Positions 24,715 through 33,492 of a stretch of DNA of 64,000 bases are shown here, one piece after another (within the stretch, counting starts at the first letter, position 1; each line of letters starts with the position of its first letter). A model generated the notes under the pieces. It was not told the origin of the DNA, did not search any database, and worked only from the letters and a program-made list of their open reading frames with translations. The stretch lies in NCBI RefSeq assembly GCF_003860585.1, contig NZ_CP034159.1, positions 1,674,001 through 1,738,000 of the forward strand, given 5' to 3'. The translations under genes were made by a program, and so were the position numbers. This DNA comes from Kaistella carnis. GTDB taxonomy: Bacteria > Bacteroidota > Bacteroidia > Flavobacteriales > Weeksellaceae.

Positions 24715-25701
24715 TTATTTTTTCGCTAATGCTTTTTCAACTTCGTTTCCGCACAGATCTTTTATAGAAATTCCGTAAATCTTTGCCTGTTGCGGTAAAA
24801 TCGATGCGGGTGAAAATCCTGGATTGGTATTCATTTCCAACATATAAGGGATTTCATTCATAATGATGAATTCACTTCTGGAGAAGCCACTCATTCCCAA
24901 AGCGTTATACGCACGTTTAGCAATTTCTTCTACTCTTTTACGGGTTTCATCATCAATTCTGGCCGGCGTAATTTCTTCTGAAGCGCCTTCATATTTTGCT
25001 TCGTAATCGAAAAACTCCTTGTGAGAAACAATTTCGGTAATTCCTAAAACAATGGTTTCATTATTAAAATCAACTACCCCTACAGAAACTTCCATTCCGT
25101 CTAAGAAACTCTCAATTAAAATTTCTTCATCTTCAGCAAAAGCAAATTCCAAAGCGCTTTTTAGCTCTGACGCTTCTTTTACTTTGGAAATACCCAGAGA
25201 AGAACCCGATTGATTTGGTTTTACAAAAAGAGGCAAACCTAATTCCTGAATAATATGGTCTTCATTAATTTCTTCACCATGTCTTAGATAAATACTTTTT
25301 GCAGACGGAATTCCGTATTTTGAAAGAACGGCCAATGTGTCTTTCTTATTAAAAGTTAAAGCACTCTGGTAAAAATCACAACCTGTATATTTCTGACCGA
25401 TGGTGTTCCAGTACGCTTGAAGCTCTCCATTTTCTCCAGGTCTGCCGTGGATGATATTAAAGCAAACATCAAATTTCACTTCAAATCCACTGCTTAAAGT
25501 CACCGTAAAATCTGCTTTGTTAACTGCAGCTTTTTCTCCCCGGTCATCCAGAAAATACCACTCGTCTTTTAAAATGACGACTTTGTACACATTATACTGA
25601 TCACGGTCAAGGGAATCATAAATCAATTGCCCGCTTTTTAAGGAAACTTTATATTCGTCTGAATATCCGCCCATGACAACGGCTACATTTTTTTTGCTCA
25701 T
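24715..25701 (-). CDS. ddl: D-alanine--D-alanine ligase
   Basis: Ddl joins two D-alanines for the peptidoglycan pentapeptide with ATP. The 328 residues (second of two adjacent ATGs chosen) begin VAVVMGGYSDEYKVSLKSG and show the ATP-grasp features: NIIHGRPGENGELQAYW, LPLFVKPNQSGSSLGISKV, and LEMNTNPGFSPASILPQQ, with metal-binding glutamate and asparagine. It lies on the minus strand, divergent from lpxK. Confidence 0.96.
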   Translation of the reverse strand: MSKKNVAVVMGGYSDEYKVSLKSGQLIYDSLDRDQYNVYKVVILKDEWYFLDDRGEKAAVNKADFTVTLSSGFEVKFDVCFNIIHGRPGENGELQAYWNTIGQKYTGCDFYQSALTFNKKDTLAVLSKYGIPSAKSIYLRHGEEINEDHIIQELGLPLFVKPNQSGSSLGISKVKEASELKSALEFAFAEDEEILIESFLDGMEVSVGVVDFNNETIVLGITEIVSHKEFFDYEAKYEGASEEITPARIDDETRKRVEEIAKRAYNALGMSGFSRSEFIIMNEIPYMLEMNTNPGFSPASILPQQAKIYGISIKDLCGNEVEKALAKK

Positions 25702-25850
25702 CATGTAAAACTATTGAAGCAAAATTAAGCAAATTGTTTAAAAACTAGGGTGCTTATTCCTAATTTTAATCATATTGAACCCATTTTACTTAAACAAGGC
25801 TGAATTTTAAAAAGGGTTTATTTGCTATTTCTATGTGTATTAAAAAATTG

Positions 25851-25858
25851 TATTTTTG
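25851..25858 (+). promoter_or_regulatory. -7 element abutting the lpxK start
   Basis: TATTTTTG matches TAnnTTTG exactly and ends 6 bp before the lpxK ATG. Transcription would start at or within a few bases of the start codon, implying a leaderless or nearly leaderless mRNA. Confidence 0.45.
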
Positions 25859-25864
25859 CGGACT

Positions 25865-26890
25865 ATGAAAAGATGGTATCTCTACCCTTTTTCCCTGGTT
25901 TATCATTTGGCAACTTCTGTTAGAAATGTAATGTATGACTGGGGAATCTCTAAATCGACCAAATTTAAAACTCCGATCATTAATGTCGGAAATCTTTCTG
26001 TGGGCGGCAGTGGAAAATCTCCGATGGTCATGTATATTGCGGACCTTTTATCAAAACATTACCGAACAGGCGTTTTGTCCCGCGGTTATGGGCGAGTGAC
26101 GAAAGGATACGGAATTACAAATTACGACAGCAATTATAAAACGGTGGGAGATGAAGCCATGCAGCTTTTCGAACGCTTTAAAAACAGATTCGTCATTGGT
26201 GTTTCCGAAGAGCGCGTTCCCGGGGCAAAAAAAATGATCCAAGATATGGATCTAAATGTTCTGGTGTTGGATGATGCTTTTCAACACCGAGCTATAAAAC
26301 CCGGATTTAATATTTTAATGACGGATTATAATGATCCCTACTTCAAAGATTTTCTATTGCCGGCCGGTGATCTTCGGGAAAGCAGAAGTGGCGCGAAACG
26401 GGCTCAAATTATTATGGTTTCTAAATGCCCGGATGATTTAACAGACGAGAAAAAGCAATATTATATCTCCAGAATTAAACCTCAGCATTACCAGAAAGTA
26501 TTTTTTTCGAGCATTGGGTACGATGAAAATGTTTATGCAAGGGATAAAGTGCTTCCGGATAATAACCTCAGCTATTACGATATTCTGCTGATCACCGGAA
26601 TTGCGAATCCAAAACCCCTGTTGAAACATTTATCCCGATTTTCTCAAAAAGTAAAGCATTTAAAATTTCGGGATCATCATAATTTCACGGATCAGGACAT
26701 CAAAAAAATTGTAGAAGAATATAAAAAACTGGGTGAGTACAAACTGATCCTTACCACAGAGAAGGATTATGTACGGCTGAAAACTTTTGATTACCTTAGA
26801 GATCTTGTTTACTATTGGCCAATCAATGTAAATATTGACAGGAAAGAAGAGTTTAATAAAATCATCCTTAATTATGTTGAGAAGAATTAA
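25865..26890 (+). CDS. lpxK: Tetraacyldisaccharide 4'-kinase
   Basis: LpxK phosphorylates the 4' position of the lipid A precursor at the inner membrane. The 341 residues start MKRWYLYPFSLVYHLATSV, with an N-terminal amphipathic or membrane-associated helix, followed by the Walker A NVGNLSVGGSGKSPMVMYIA, then TGVLSRGYGR, GDEAMQL, VLDDAFQHR with the conserved DD-Q-H, and PAGDLRES. The ATG lies just after a -7 promoter element; an in-frame TTG nine bases upstream is possible. The 3' end overlaps punA by 17 bp. Confidence 0.96.
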   Translation: MKRWYLYPFSLVYHLATSVRNVMYDWGISKSTKFKTPIINVGNLSVGGSGKSPMVMYIADLLSKHYRTGVLSRGYGRVTKGYGITNYDSNYKTVGDEAMQLFERFKNRFVIGVSEERVPGAKKMIQDMDLNVLVLDDAFQHRAIKPGFNILMTDYNDPYFKDFLLPAGDLRESRSGAKRAQIIMVSKCPDDLTDEKKQYYISRIKPQHYQKVFFSSIGYDENVYARDKVLPDNNLSYYDILLITGIANPKPLLKHLSRFSQKVKHLKFRDHHNFTDQDIKKIVEEYKKLGEYKLILTTEKDYVRLKTFDYLRDLVYYWPINVNIDRKEEFNKIILNYVEKN

Positions 26891-27692
26891 AGAGACGGCA
26901 AACTTCATTAAAAATATTATTAAAGAAACCCCGGACTTTGCCATTGTTTTAGGGTCAGGTTTAGGAAAACTTAAAGACGAAGTTGAAGCGATTCATAGCT
27001 TAGATTATACCGAAATCCCCCACTTCCCACAAACAACCGTTACCGGACACAGTGGAAAATTAATTTTCGGAACGCTGGAGGGGAAAAAGGTTCTGATGAT
27101 GAGTGGTAGATTTCATTACTATGAAGGATACGATATGGAAACAGTAGTTTTCCCCTTCCGCGTTTTTCATTTGATGGGAATTAAAAATTTAATTTTATCG
27201 AATGCTGCCGGCGGCGTAAATCCCGCATTTAATGTAGCAGATACGATGATTATCAACGATCACATCAACATGATGCCGGAGCACCCACTGCGTGGAAAAA
27301 ATATGGATGAGCTCGGACCGCGGTTTGTGGATATGAGTGAACCTTACAATAAAAAGATGATTGCCGTGGCGACGAATGTTGCTAAAGACTTAGGCATCAA
27401 AGTGCACCAAGGTTGCTATGTGGCTTTGCAGGGTCCCACATTTGAGACGCCGGCCGAATACGGAATGATTCGCGCGATTGGTGGCGATGCTGTTGGAATG
27501 AGCACCGTTCCGGAAGTGATCGTAGCGAAACATCAGGGAATGAATTGTTTTGGAATATCTATTATTACAGACCTTGGCGGACCAGATATCGCACTCACCG
27601 TTTCTCACGAAGAAGTTTTGCAAGCTGCGGATAGAGCAATGCCGAATGTTATAAAAATTGTAAAAGGTTTGGTAAAGAATTATAATGAGTAA
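26874..27692 (+). CDS. punA: Purine nucleoside phosphorylase
   Basis: This enzyme cleaves purine nucleosides with phosphate in salvage. The 272-residue length and motifs place it in the trimeric PNP (PNP/MTAP) family: FAIVLGSGLGKLKDEVE, HFPQTTVTGHSGKLIFG, GRFHYYEGYDMETV, LILSNAAGGVNPAF, and GPTFETPAEYGMIRAIGGDAVGMSTVPEV. I chose MLRRIKETANFIKN as the start, overlapping lpxK by 17 bp; an earlier ATG inside lpxK would add thirteen unrelated residues. Translation is probably coupled to lpxK. A terminator follows 23 bp after the stop. Confidence 0.95.
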   Translation: MLRRIKETANFIKNIIKETPDFAIVLGSGLGKLKDEVEAIHSLDYTEIPHFPQTTVTGHSGKLIFGTLEGKKVLMMSGRFHYYEGYDMETVVFPFRVFHLMGIKNLILSNAAGGVNPAFNVADTMIINDHINMMPEHPLRGKNMDELGPRFVDMSEPYNKKMIAVATNVAKDLGIKVHQGCYVALQGPTFETPAEYGMIRAIGGDAVGMSTVPEVIVAKHQGMNCFGISIITDLGGPDIALTVSHEEVLQAADRAMPNVIKIVKGLVKNYNE

Positions 27693-27714
27693 TCTTCAGT
27701 TACAATATTAATTG

Positions 27715-27743
27715 AAAAACGCATCTGTAGCGATGCGTTTTTG
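27715..27743 (+). terminator. Terminator after lpxK-punA
   Basis: Arms AAAAACGCATC / GATGCGTTTTT, perfect pairing, loop of six bases. Confidence 0.8.
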
Positions 27744-27761
27744 TTATTTAATAATAAATGT

Positions 27762-28243
27762 TTATTCTGATTTTTTTAAATTCTTCATAATTTCTTCGGC
27801 AGATCTTAGTGATTCTAACATAATGATGGGAAAATTTTCCGAGAGTTTTTGACCTGCGGAACTCCTGTAAAATTTGGTTAATTTTCTAATTTCAGAGGAG
27901 GAGAATAAATCACGATAAATCCAAATAACCGCATTATCCAAATCGGCTTTGCCCTGTCCTAATTTGAAATAATGATCTAATTTCTCCCCATCCAATTGAG
28001 TCAAATCTCCTTTTGACAGATCTTCACCTATTTTAAATAAAATGGCTTCGTTAAAATTAAAGCCACCTTTTATTTCTCTTAACTTCCGGATTTTATGGGT
28101 TAATTGATCTTCCGGAACTGGACTTGTATTAACCTTAAAATCTTTTAATGATGATGCTAATTTTGAAATATTTCCGACTGCTGATTTTGTGCTGCACAAA
28201 AATTCAAAAATAAAAAGCTCACAATCACGAAACACTTTTTCAT
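27762..28243 (-). pseudogene. Secreted DUF2059-like protein, frameshifted after the signal peptide
   Basis: From an ATG at 28243 the minus strand encodes a textbook signal peptide, MKKCFVIVSFLFLNFCAAQ, but this frame ends after 28 residues. The neighbouring frame, open from 28235, reads through the same DNA as an implausible MFRDCELFIF start and then gives a coherent helical protein (KSAVGNISKLASSLKDF onward). It ends with FYRSSAGQKLSENFPIIM, the kind of motif seen in DUF2059 proteins. One base gained or lost near 28170-28190 would join them into a protein of about 160 residues. This is either true decay or an assembly or sequencing error; no long homopolymer is present at the junction. It is convergent with punA. 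Confidence 0.7.
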
Positions 28244-28281
28244 CGGAAATATTTTTTTTAAATTAATAAAAGGAATGTCGA

Positions 28282-29037
28282 CTATTTCACTTTCACATAA
28301 ATATGTCTGATATTATTCACTCCTGTTTCCCGTTCATCGATCTCAATTTTCCCAATACTTTTAATTAAAGGCAAGAGTTTCGCAAATCCAAAGTTTCGTG
28401 GATCGAAGTCCGGTTTCTTTTTAATGATAAAGCTGCCAAGATTCCCCAAGAAAGTCCAACCATCTTCATCACCCAGATCATTAATACTTTCTGTAATCAA
28501 TTTTATCGTTCTGGAATCGACTTTACTCAGCGGTTCTTTTTTACGTTTCGGTTTTTCTGTTTTCTTTGTCACCGTACTTTCAGAATCTTTATCGGAATCA
28601 TCTGTACTGTTCAAAATTTCCAGATATATAAATTTATCGCATGCAGAAATAAAAGGTTTTGGCGTTTTCTTTTCTCCGAATCCGATGACATTCATTCCCG
28701 CTTCCCGAAGGCGTGTCGCCAATCGTGTAAAATCACTGTCACTGGAAACAATACAAAAACCATCTACTTTTTCAGAATACAGAATATCCATGGCATCAAT
28801 AATTAAAGCACTGTCGCTCGAATTTTTTCCAGTCGTGTAACTGTACTGCTGAATTGGTGTAATGGCATTTTCTAAAAGCACGTTCTTCCATCCCGAAGCG
28901 TTGGGTTTGGTCCAGTCTGCATAAATTCTTTTGATGGTGGGTGTTCCGTTTCTGGAAATCTCCTCCAGCATTTCTTTCACATTTTTATACGGAACATTAT
29001 CTGCGTCGATGAGAACTGCTAATTTATCGTCGGTCAT
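28282..29037 (-). CDS. NYN domain protein with C-terminal OST-HTH/LOTUS domain
   Basis: This 251-residue cytoplasmic protein starts with a NYN (PIN-like) nuclease domain, residues about 5-145: LAVLIDADNVPY with the first aspartates, SSDSALIIDAMDILYSEKVDGFCIVSSDSDFTRLATRLREAG (quoted in parts: IIDAMDIL, IVSSDSDFT) with the further acidic residues, and VIGFGEKKTP. A lysine-rich linker leads to a C-terminal OST-HTH/LOTUS-type domain (GWTFLGNLGSFI, FDPRNFGFAKLLPLI). The combination is the widespread LabA-like/Limkain-b1-type architecture, thought to process RNA; the substrate is unknown. It is divergent from dinB. Confidence 0.9.
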   Translation of the reverse strand: MTDDKLAVLIDADNVPYKNVKEMLEEISRNGTPTIKRIYADWTKPNASGWKNVLLENAITPIQQYSYTTGKNSSDSALIIDAMDILYSEKVDGFCIVSSDSDFTRLATRLREAGMNVIGFGEKKTPKPFISACDKFIYLEILNSTDDSDKDSESTVTKKTEKPKRKKEPLSKVDSRTIKLITESINDLGDEDGWTFLGNLGSFIIKKKPDFDPRNFGFAKLLPLIKSIGKIEIDERETGVNNIRHIYVKVK

Positions 29038-29138
29038 ATCTTAATTTATTTCTTGTACTTGGGTTTAAATTTAAAGTCAAATTTACATCATTTAGGTTAA
29101 AGTTATTCAACACTGCTCATTTTCCCACCGCCATTCCC

Positions 29139-29146
29139 TAATTTTG
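29139..29146 (+). promoter_or_regulatory. -7 element abutting the dinB start
   Basis: TAATTTTG matches TAnnTTTG and ends 4 bp before the GTG start. An in-frame stop (TAA at 29139-29141) overlaps it, so translation cannot begin further upstream. Confidence 0.45.
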
Positions 29147-29150
29147 CGTC

Positions 29151-30233
29151 GTGCAATCTGACCGAAAAATAATTCATGTTGATATGGATGCGTTTTACGC
29201 TTCTGTAGAACAGCACGACTTTCCGGAACTGAAAGGAAAACCACTGGTTGTGGGTGGCGGACAATACGGCGTAGTTGCCGCCGCAAGTTACGAGGCCAGA
29301 AAATTCGGTATCCGTTCTGCAATGCCGGGGAAAATCGCCCTGGAAAAATGCCCGCATTTAATTGTGGTAAAACCGCGTTTTGCGCGCTACAAAGAAATTT
29401 CGCAACAGATCAGAAAAATCTTTTATGAGTTTACCGATTTGGTAGAACCACTCTCTTTAGATGAAGCTTATCTGGATGTTACTGAAAATAAAAAGGGAAT
29501 CGAATCGGCACAGGAAATCGCCCGGCAGATAAGAAGCCGGATTTTTGAAGAGACTGGTTTGACAGCTTCCGCAGGAATTTCGGTGAATAAATTTTTAGCA
29601 AAAGTCGCATCGGATTATCGAAAACCGAATGGCCAGAAATCCATTCATCCGACGCAGATTCTGGAATTCATGGAAAAACTTCCCATTGAGAAATTCTATG
29701 GGATTGGAAAGGTGACGGCCAACAAAATGCACGAACTTCACATTTATACGGGAAAGGAATTAAAGCAAAAATCACTAGAAGAACTGACACGCCTTTTCGG
29801 AAAATCCGGAAATTATTATTATAATGTCGTGCGCGGAATTCATCACAGTGAAGTAAAACCTCATCGCATCCAGAAAAGTGTGGCAGTTGAAGAAACCTTT
29901 TGGGAGAATCTGGTGGATGAAGAATCTGTTTTCAAGCAGTTGCAAATCATCAGCGAAGAATTAGAAACCCGACTTTCTAAGAAAGAAATCAAAGGAAAAT
30001 CTCTCACCCTGAAAATTAAATATAAAGATTTCACCGTTTATACCCGCAGCAGGACGCAGGAAGTTTATTTCGACAATGCGCAGGATTTTTACGAAACGGC
30101 ACAAAAACTTTGGGAACTACGGCCTTTTGACAAACCTGTTCGGTTACTGGGACTATCGCTTTCTAATTTAAATACACAGGAGAAGAAACATATTTCGGTG
30201 CAGCTGAAAATACCTTTCGAGGAATTTGAGTAG
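29151..30233 (+). CDS. dinB: DNA polymerase IV
   Basis: This Y-family translesion polymerase has 360 residues. The N-terminus reads RKIIHVDMDAFYASVEQ with the first catalytic aspartates. It is followed by KPLVVGGGQYGVVAAASYEARKFG (steric-gate and finger region), LSLDEAYLDVTE with the remaining catalytic acids, GISVNKFLAKVASDYRKPNG, and the little-finger domain after residue 240. The start is fixed: GTG is the only start codon between an in-frame stop 12 bp upstream and the conserved core. No room remains for a ribosome binding site, so the mRNA is probably leaderless. Confidence 0.96.
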   Translation: MQSDRKIIHVDMDAFYASVEQHDFPELKGKPLVVGGGQYGVVAAASYEARKFGIRSAMPGKIALEKCPHLIVVKPRFARYKEISQQIRKIFYEFTDLVEPLSLDEAYLDVTENKKGIESAQEIARQIRSRIFEETGLTASAGISVNKFLAKVASDYRKPNGQKSIHPTQILEFMEKLPIEKFYGIGKVTANKMHELHIYTGKELKQKSLEELTRLFGKSGNYYYNVVRGIHHSEVKPHRIQKSVAVEETFWENLVDEESVFKQLQIISEELETRLSKKEIKGKSLTLKIKYKDFTVYTRSRTQEVYFDNAQDFYETAQKLWELRPFDKPVRLLGLSLSNLNTQEKKHISVQLKIPFEEFE

Positions 30234-30456
30234 GGCTGAATCAAGAATGCAATTCAGTACGGATTAAATTAATTTCCCTTATGAACAGAAACCATATCAT
30301 TAAAAAAATAATGTAAAAAATTTCTGCCCTATTTAAAATAAATTTTTTTAGGCGCTTTTCTGCATTCAGTAAGAATTCGCTTCTCCCACACTGAAACTTT
30401 GTTGAATTATACGTCACTTCTTATCATAGGTCAATCTCCGTCTCGATTGGGCGCTT

Positions 30457-30464
30457 TATTTTTG
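30457..30464 (+). promoter_or_regulatory. -7 element upstream of YceI gene
   Basis: TATTTTTG, 28 bp before the ATG, matching TAnnTTTG. The -33 region is not obvious. Confidence 0.4.
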
Positions 30465-30492
30465 CACCCAGATAACAATTAAATATATAAAA

Positions 30493-31167
30493 ATGAAAAA
30501 AGTATCAATCTTGGCGCTTTCAGTGGCTCTTGCTGTAGTATCATGTAAGGAATCAAAAACGGACACAGCTACTTCTACTACAGAACAAACCGTGGCTGAA
30601 CACAGCGAAGAAACCTTCAACGTAAATACAGACAACAGCATGGTAAAATGGACTGCTTACCACAAAGGCGGTTTAAACCCAAGATTTGGAACGACCAAAA
30701 CAACAGGTTTGCTTTCTGTAGAAAACGGAAATCTTATTTCCGGTAGTCTGGTTTCTGATATTAATACCTTAACTACAGATGCGAGCTCGGTAGATCCTGC
30801 GATCACCGAAGGAAAAACTTCTTCAGATCTTGACACGCATTTGAAAAGTGCAGACTTCTTCGATGTTGCAAAATACCCAAGTGTGAAATTTGACATTACC
30901 AAAGTAGAAGATCTTCCTGCAGGTACAGTAAGCAAAGTAGAAGGAGCAAACAAACAGGTAAGCGGAAATTTGACCATCAAAGATAAAACTGTAAATGTTA
31001 CTTTCCCGGCGAAAGTTGATATCACTGCAGATAAAATAAATTTAGTTTCCAAATTCACGATTAACAGACAGGATTGGGGCTTAGCGTATGGCGCAGAAGG
31101 CGATCCAAAAGACTGGATGATTTCTCAGGAAGTTGATCTGGAACTGAATATTGTCGCAAACAAATAG
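30493..31167 (+). CDS. YceI family lipoprotein
   Basis: This 224-residue protein has a lipoprotein signal MKKVSILALSVALAVVSC followed by a Thr/Ser-rich linker. The YceI domain (about 48-222) is a lipocalin-like beta-barrel: SMVKWTAYHKGGLNPRFGTT, SGSLVSDINTLTTD, DLDTHLKSADFFDVAKYPSVKF, SGNLTIKDKTVNVTFPA and NRQDWGLAYG. Family members bind isoprenoid or fatty-acid-like lipids in the periplasm. It is monocistronic with a terminator 23 bp downstream. Confidence 0.94.
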   Translation: MKKVSILALSVALAVVSCKESKTDTATSTTEQTVAEHSEETFNVNTDNSMVKWTAYHKGGLNPRFGTTKTTGLLSVENGNLISGSLVSDINTLTTDASSVDPAITEGKTSSDLDTHLKSADFFDVAKYPSVKFDITKVEDLPAGTVSKVEGANKQVSGNLTIKDKTVNVTFPAKVDITADKINLVSKFTINRQDWGLAYGAEGDPKDWMISQEVDLELNIVANK

Positions 31168-31190
31168 TTTTTTTTATAGTTTATTACTTT

Positions 31191-31217
31191 AAGCCGCAAT
31201 TTTAGCGGCTTTTTTCA
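31191..31217 (+). terminator. Terminator after YceI gene
   Basis: Arms AAGCCGC / GCGGCTT with an A+T loop and a T-run. Confidence 0.75.
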
Positions 31218-31493
31218 TTTCTAATGGTTAGCGGTTCCTAATATCTTTTAAGATTAAAATTCTTCCGAACATATTTAATAATTCTTCTCACACCTGAGCC
31301 TAATTAGGAAATTTTATAAACTAATTGGTTAAAAATAAGGTCCGAATTGAGTAAGTTCCTCATACCAAAAATCGTATTCTCCAATTTAAAAAAGAGAAAC
31401 TTCATAATATAGTATCTTTGAATAACTAAGGAATACTTATTAATAATCAAAATCGGGATGGTTTTTGCTCCTCCATTTCAAAATTTATAAACG
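31218..31493. other. Intergenic region upstream of the alpha-amylase gene
   Basis: With the preceding terminator this 326-bp gap holds no ORF or RNA I can support. A -7 element TATCTTTG occurs at 31413-31420. Otherwise I see only A+T-rich sequence. Confidence 0.6.
31413..31420 (+). promoter_or_regulatory. -7 element upstream of alpha-amylase
   Basis: TATCTTTG matches TAnnTTTG, 73 bp before the start codon; a 5' leader of about 65 bases would result. Confidence 0.35.
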
Positions 31494-32966
31494 ATGAACC
31501 CAACCATGATCCAATTTTTCCATTGGTACGCTGATGGAAATGCCAAATTATACGATCAGATAAAAGATTCGGCAAACTATTTAAAAGAATTAGGAATTTC
31601 TGCGGTCTGGTTTCCGCCGGCTTATAAAAGTGCAGGTGGCGGTTATTCAGTAGGTTACGATCCGTACGACTTATTTGACTTGGGTGAATTTGACCAAAAA
31701 GGAACAGTTGCAACAAAATATGGAACGAAAGATCAATATACAGAAGCCTGTAAAACTCTTCAGGAAGAAGGAATTTCGGTTATTGCTGATATTGTGTTGA
31801 ATCACAAAGCGGGTGGCGACGAGAAAGAAAAATTTCACGCCGTAAAGGTCGATCCGGAAAACCGCCAGCAAAACATTTCAGAACCTTTTGAAATAGAATC
31901 ATACACGAAATTCACTTTTCCGGGCAGAGGAGAAAAATATTCCGATTTTAAATGGAATTTCCAATGCTTTTCCGGTGTTGATTATGCGGAAGGTCAGGAA
32001 GAAGGAATTTTTCAAATTATTAATGATTATGGAGATGGCTGGGAACCCATGATTGATGATGAAAAAGGAAACTACGATTATTTGATGTACAATGATGTAG
32101 ATCATCGCAATCCATTTGTACGCGAAGAGCTGAATACCTGGGGAAAATGGTATCATGACCAGATTCATTTCGATGGAGTGAGACTGGATGCGGTGAAACA
32201 TCAATCTCCGGAATTTTATCAGGAATGGCTTTATACTTTAGGGGCAAATACGGGGAAAAATATTTTTGCTGTTGGCGAATATTGGGCTCCAGGAGAAGTA
32301 ACGCTGCTGGAAAAATATATTGAGGCCACGAAAGGATCGATGAGTCTTTTTGATTCCTCGCTGCAACATCACTTTCACGAAGCTTCTCTTGCAGGAGCAG
32401 ATTACGATTTGCGCACCATCTTTGATGAAACTTTAACTTTGAGCAACCCACTTTTATCGGTAACATTAGTTGATAATCACGATACGCAACCCTTGCAGGA
32501 TCTAGAAGCTCCGGTTGAAAAATGGTTTAAACCTTTGGCTTATGCTTTAATTTTGTTGAGGCAAGATGGTTATCCTTGTATTTTCTATCCCGATTTATTT
32601 GGGGCTCACTACACTGACAAAGACAAAGAAGGAAATGACCAGGAAATATTTTTAGATAAAGTAGAAAAAATTGAAGAACTTTTGAAAGCACGACAACTTT
32701 TTGCATATGGCGTTCAGCGCGATTATTTTGAAGACGCAAACTGTTTGGGCTGGACTCGCGAAGGTGATGAGGAACATAGCGGTTGTGCTGTGGTCCTGAG
32801 CAATAAAGATTCCTATACAAAACCTATGGAAATGGGTGTGCAATATGCCGGACAAAACTTTTATGATTTCCTCGGATGGTTTGAGGAGAAAGTGACCATT
32901 GACGAAAACGGTTGGGGAAATTTCCCGGTTCCGGCAGGAAACGTTTCCGTTTGGGTGGCAGAATAA
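31494..32966 (+). CDS. Cytoplasmic alpha-amylase (GH13)
   Basis: This 490-residue glycoside hydrolase lacks a signal peptide, starting MNPTMIQFFHWYADG. It resembles the cytoplasmic AmyA (GH13 subfamily 5) that acts on maltodextrin or glycogen. Conserved regions are VIADIVLNHKAGGDE (region I), FDGVRLDAVKH with the nucleophile aspartate (II), FAVGEYWAPG with the acid-base glutamate (III) and LVDNHDTQPLQ (IV). A C-terminal beta-domain follows. It stands alone with no other glycogen or maltose gene in the window; the barstar gene 50 bp downstream could be read from the same promoter. Confidence 0.95.
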   Translation: MNPTMIQFFHWYADGNAKLYDQIKDSANYLKELGISAVWFPPAYKSAGGGYSVGYDPYDLFDLGEFDQKGTVATKYGTKDQYTEACKTLQEEGISVIADIVLNHKAGGDEKEKFHAVKVDPENRQQNISEPFEIESYTKFTFPGRGEKYSDFKWNFQCFSGVDYAEGQEEGIFQIINDYGDGWEPMIDDEKGNYDYLMYNDVDHRNPFVREELNTWGKWYHDQIHFDGVRLDAVKHQSPEFYQEWLYTLGANTGKNIFAVGEYWAPGEVTLLEKYIEATKGSMSLFDSSLQHHFHEASLAGADYDLRTIFDETLTLSNPLLSVTLVDNHDTQPLQDLEAPVEKWFKPLAYALILLRQDGYPCIFYPDLFGAHYTDKDKEGNDQEIFLDKVEKIEELLKARQLFAYGVQRDYFEDANCLGWTREGDEEHSGCAVVLSNKDSYTKPMEMGVQYAGQNFYDFLGWFEEKVTIDENGWGNFPVPAGNVSVWVAE

Positions 32967-33016
32967 CTGTAGAATTTCTTCGTCCTATCATTTTTCAACC
33001 TGAACATTTATTTTAA

Positions 33017-33406
33017 GTGAAAAACATCATTATTGAAGGAAAACATATTACCGATATTGAAACATTTTATAAAGAAATTAACCGTGTTTTTATGCAAAAT
33101 GAAGACTGGGATATTTCTCAAAGTTTAGATGCGTTCAATGATCTACTGTATGGTGGATTCGGAGAAATTAAAGGCAACGAACCCCTCCAACTAATTTGGA
33201 AAAATTTTGAAGAAAATAAAAAGCAGCTCGGTTTTAATGCGACAAAAACTTTTTATGAAGGCAAGCTGCAGGCACCCGAAACATACAACATTGATTTTGT
33301 GAGGGAAAAGATAAAAGAATTAGAATCAGGAAAAGGACGGACGTATTTTGAAATTATTCTGGAAATTATTTCAGACCATTCCAACATCAATTTAACTGCG
33401 TTGTAA
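33017..33406 (+). CDS. Barstar family ribonuclease-inhibitor-like protein
   Basis: This 129-residue acidic protein starts with GTG (MKNIIIEGKHITDIETFYKEINRVFM). The barstar fold signature is visible: an opening beta-strand, the helix DIETFYKEINRVF, WDISQSLDAFNDLLYGGFGEI, which corresponds to the barnase-binding loop and helix, and PLQLIWKNFEEN. Barstar inhibits secreted guanyl-specific RNases and serves as immunity protein in toxin systems. No barnase-like or polymorphic toxin gene lies nearby, so this is an orphan immunity gene or has another role. Confidence 0.85.
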   Translation: MKNIIIEGKHITDIETFYKEINRVFMQNEDWDISQSLDAFNDLLYGGFGEIKGNEPLQLIWKNFEENKKQLGFNATKTFYEGKLQAPETYNIDFVREKIKELESGKGRTYFEIILEIISDHSNINLTAL

Positions 33407-33464
33407 AAATTGTTAAGAAAATATTAAAAATACCTAATCACTAGAATAGTGGAATTTTTAGGTT

Positions 33465-33472
33465 TAAATTTG
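33465..33472 (+). promoter_or_regulatory. -7 element upstream of alcohol dehydrogenase
   Basis: TAAATTTG, 20 bp before the ATG, matching TAnnTTTG. Confidence 0.4.
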
Positions 33473-33492
33473 TTAGACAAAAAATAAAATAA

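Noticed and set aside
32020..32466. Minus-strand ORF of 148 codons
   Set aside because: Entirely antisense to the alpha-amylase catalytic region; composition is that of a shadow frame.
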